A stretch of DNA of 26,820 nucleotides from Paulinella micropora (Eukaryota; Cercozoa; Imbricatea; Euglyphida). This document shows positions 1-26,820 of the stretch, in pieces. The stretch lies in contig BJOX01000262.1 in the NCBI GenBank assembly GCA_009731375.1, positions 375,254 to 402,073 on the forward strand. Reading direction: 5' to 3'. Made by a program: the position numbers and the translations under genes. Below the pieces are notes generated by a model, which made no database searches, had not been told where the DNA came from, and saw only the letters and a list, made by a program, of their open reading frames with translations. How positions within the stretch are numbered: the stretch's first letter is position 1; every line of letters begins with the position of its first letter.

Positions 1-33
<33 letters not shown>

Positions 34-66
34 GTGAGTGAGTGAGAGAGAGAGAGAGAGAGAGAC

Positions 67-128
<62 letters not shown>

Positions 129-165
129 GATAGATAGATAGATAAAAGAGAGAGAGAGAGATAAA

Positions 166-204
<39 letters not shown>

Positions 205-209
205 TAGAC

Positions 210-260
<51 letters not shown>

Positions 261-272
261 AGAGAGAGAGAG

Positions 273-303
<31 letters not shown>

Positions 304-319
304 AGAGAGACACACACAC

Positions 320-356
<37 letters not shown>

Positions 357-423
357 TAGGTAGATAGATAGATAGATAGACAGATAGATAGATAGATAGA
401 TAGATAGAAGAGAGGGAGAGAGA

Positions 424-469
<46 letters not shown>

Positions 470-476
470 AGATAGT
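1..476. repeat. GA/GATA compound purine-rich array
   Basis: Alternating blocks of (GA)n and (GATA)n with GTGA and CACA interruptions. It lies downstream of exon 13 on the gene's strand. No gene signal seen. Confidence 0.95.
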
Positions 477-483
477 TATTTAC

Positions 484-521
484 ATGGTTGGCAAGAAGCT
501 TAGGAACGAGCGATTGGAGGC
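484..521 (-). repeat. Donor-side partial copy of exon 13
   Basis: Keeps SLVPKLLANH and the GTAAATAAC donor but loses the acceptor side, which is replaced by GATA repeats. It lies downstream of its parent exon on the minus strand. Confidence 0.7.
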
Positions 522-525
522 GAGA

Positions 526-547
526 TAGACAGATAGATAGATAGATG

Positions 548-600
<53 letters not shown>
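526..600. repeat. GATA array
   Basis: About 18 GATA units with one GATG, between the exon 13 copy and exon 13. Confidence 0.95.
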
Positions 601-608
601 TTATTTAC

Positions 609-24998
<24,390 letters not shown>

Positions 24999-25000
24999 CT

Positions 25001-25485
25001 ATGTATGTATGTATGTATGTATGTATGTATGTATGTATGTATGCATGCATGTATGTATGTATGTATGCATGTATGTATGCATGTATGCATGTATGAATGA
25101 ATACATGTATGTATGAATGAATGTATGTATGCATGTATTGTATGTATGTATGTATGTATGTATGTATGTATGCATGTATGTATGTATGTATGAACGTATG
25201 AATGAATGTGTGTATGTATGTACGTGTGAATGAATGTATGTATCTATTTACTATCCTAACAGGTAGACGTGACACCCGTCCAGCGCAGCAACGCCTATGT
25301 ATATGTATGTATGCATGTATGTATGCATGTATGTATGTATGTATGTATGTATGTAAGTATGTATGTATGCATGTATGTATGTATGAATGAATGCATGTAT
25401 GTATGTATGTATGCACGTATGTATGAATGAATGCATGTATGTATGTATGTATCTATCTATCTATCTATCTGTCTATCTATCTATC
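25001..25485. repeat. TATG array with an acceptor-side copy of exon 1
   Basis: TATG with GAATGAATG variants. The copy at 25251-25297 reads VAALDGCHVYLLG on the minus strand after ACATAG and lacks the EEEDT codons and donor. Confidence 0.85.
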
Positions 25486-25749
25486 TTATACTAGACTGTC
25501 GAACAGTCTCGAAACTCCATCTGCTTACTGGGCCCTCTGTAATGGAGGTGGGAGCTCGTTCTGCAAGGGGCGCTTTATGGAACGAGCCCTGGCCCCGCCT
25601 GGTACCAGGAAGCTTTGGTATTGCCTGTATCAGTCCCTTCCGTGCAAACATCACGGCTTAGCTGGGCACCGGGTTAATACTTTACCCACAGACTTCCTGG
25701 TTGACGAAATCAGAAGCTCCTTTTTTCTGACATTAGTCGATATTTCATA
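25486..25749 (-). mobile_element. Dispersed element, copy 5 (inverted, truncated)
   Basis: Reverse orientation relative to copies 1-4. The constant end (reverse of GATGAAATATCGAC) meets TATC repeats at 25749; the other end is cut at TTATACTAG. Confidence 0.75.
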
Positions 25750-25780
25750 TATCTATCTATCTATCTATCTACCTATCTAC

Positions 25781-25834
<54 letters not shown>

Positions 25835-25835
25835 C
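25750..25835. repeat. TATC array
   Basis: Plain TATC with CCTA variants. Confidence 0.95.
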
Positions 25836-26385
25836 TATCTCTATCTCTATCCATATCTATACCTATACCTATACCTATACCTATACCTGTACCTTTATCT
25901 ATACCTATACCTTATATCTATATCTATTTCTCTGTCTCTGTCTCTGTCTGTATGTCTATGTCTATGTCTATGTCTAATGTCTAATGTCTAATGTCTAATG
26001 TTTAATGTCTAATGTCTAATGTCGATGTCAATGTCAATGTCAATGTCAATGTCAATGTCAATGTCCATGTCCAAGTCCAAGTCCAAGTCCAAGTCCAAGT
26101 CCAAGTCCATGTCCAAGTCCATGTCTATGTCTATGTCTATGTCTATGTCTATGTCTATGTCTATGTCTATGTCTATGTCTATGTCTATGTCGATGTCGAT
26201 GTCGATATCGATGTCGATGTCTATGCCTATGTCTATGTCTATGTCTATGTCTATGTCTATGTCTCTGTCTATGTCTCTATCTACATCTACATCTACATCT
26301 ACATCTACATCTACATCTACATCTACATCTACATCTACATCTATATCTATATCTATATCTATATCTATATCGATATCTATATCTA

Positions 26386-26392
<7 letters not shown>
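25836..26392. repeat. Hexanucleotide series
   Basis: Successive 6-base families keep one register: CTCTAT, ACCTAT, CTCTGT, GTCTAT, GTCTAA, GTCAAT, GTCCAA, GTCTAT again, GTCGAT, ACATCT and ATATCT. Neighbouring families usually differ by one or two bases. Confidence 0.93.
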
Positions 26393-26439
<47 letters not shown>

Positions 26440-26455
26440 CCTACCTACCTACCTG

Positions 26456-26531
<76 letters not shown>

Positions 26532-26600
26532 CATCCATCCATCCATCCATCCATCCATCTATCTATCCATCCATCCATCCATCTATCTATCCATCCATCC

Positions 26601-26687
<87 letters not shown>

Positions 26688-26745
26688 CATCTACCTATCT
26701 ACCTATCTATCTATCTATCTATCTATCTATATATCTATCTATCTG

Positions 26746-26807
<62 letters not shown>

Positions 26808-26820
26808 TTGTCCATCTATC
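26393..26820. repeat. TATC array with CCAT blocks
   Basis: TATC with CCTA at 26438-26452 and CCAT at 26530-26600, to the window edge. No gene seen. Confidence 0.95.

Overview
This is eukaryotic nuclear DNA, about 97% of it simple-sequence arrays (GATA/TATC, TATG/CATA, GGTA, AATC, CCTAG, TA, CT and hexamers), with three 10-N assembly gaps. The organism cannot be named from it. GT-AG introns, long introns, very short exons and dispersed repeats indicate a eukaryote; the lineage stays open. None of the long open frames with repeating Y-V-C-M, I-Y-L-S or H-T-Y-I residues is a gene. They exist because 4-base repeats read as a 12-base, four-codon cycle that is stop-free in all frames for TATC, TATG and CATA.

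The main result is that the short non-repetitive islands between the arrays are the exons of one gene on the minus strand. Thirteen islands (24939-24998 down to 609-656) are each bounded by AG before and GT after, are open in one frame, and have intron phases that match from each exon to the next. Together they give 737 coding bases, about 245 codons. Start and stop lie outside the window. The first three exons ([23 protein letters not shown]) look like the C-terminal half of a rhodanese-like domain of the TBC1D23 type. The rest is Lys/Ala/Glu-rich, probably helical or coiled-coil, with an internal repeat around G-S-W-I-K-A-K-A-D.

The second result is a rule for the roughly 45 short cassettes scattered in the arrays. 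They are truncated copies of these exons. Copies in the intron downstream of an exon keep its 3' edge and donor GT. Copies in the intron upstream keep its 5' edge and acceptor AG. I found no clear exception. The microsatellite motif usually changes at the intact exon, so each intron has largely grown its own array and captured the edges of its flanking exons.

Layout on the plus strand: 1-608 array downstream of exon 13; 609-656 exon 13; 657-758 a 102-base intron made of TATG; 759-791 exon 12; 792-4501 intron 11; 4502-4561 exon 11; 4562-7016 intron 10 (gap at 6574); 7017-7078 exon 10; 7079-8124 intron 9 with a CCTAG array; 8125-8160 exon 9; 8161-9481 intron 8; 9482-9538 exon 8; 9539-12526 intron 7 with a 460-bp unique island and two copies of a dispersed element; 12527-12598 exon 7; 12599-14510 intron 6 (gap at 13247); 14511-14580 exon 6; 14581-15861 intron 5; 15862-15900 exon 5; 15901-18236 intron 4 with two more element copies; 18237-18313 exon 4; 18314-19987 intron 3 with an AATC/AACC array; 19988-20033 exon 3; 20034-22023 intron 2 (gap at 21849); 22024-22100 exon 2; 22101-24938 intron 1; 24939-24998 exon 1; 24999-26820 upstream arrays with a fifth element copy and a hexanucleotide series. 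No tRNA, rRNA, CRISPR or promoter could be supported.
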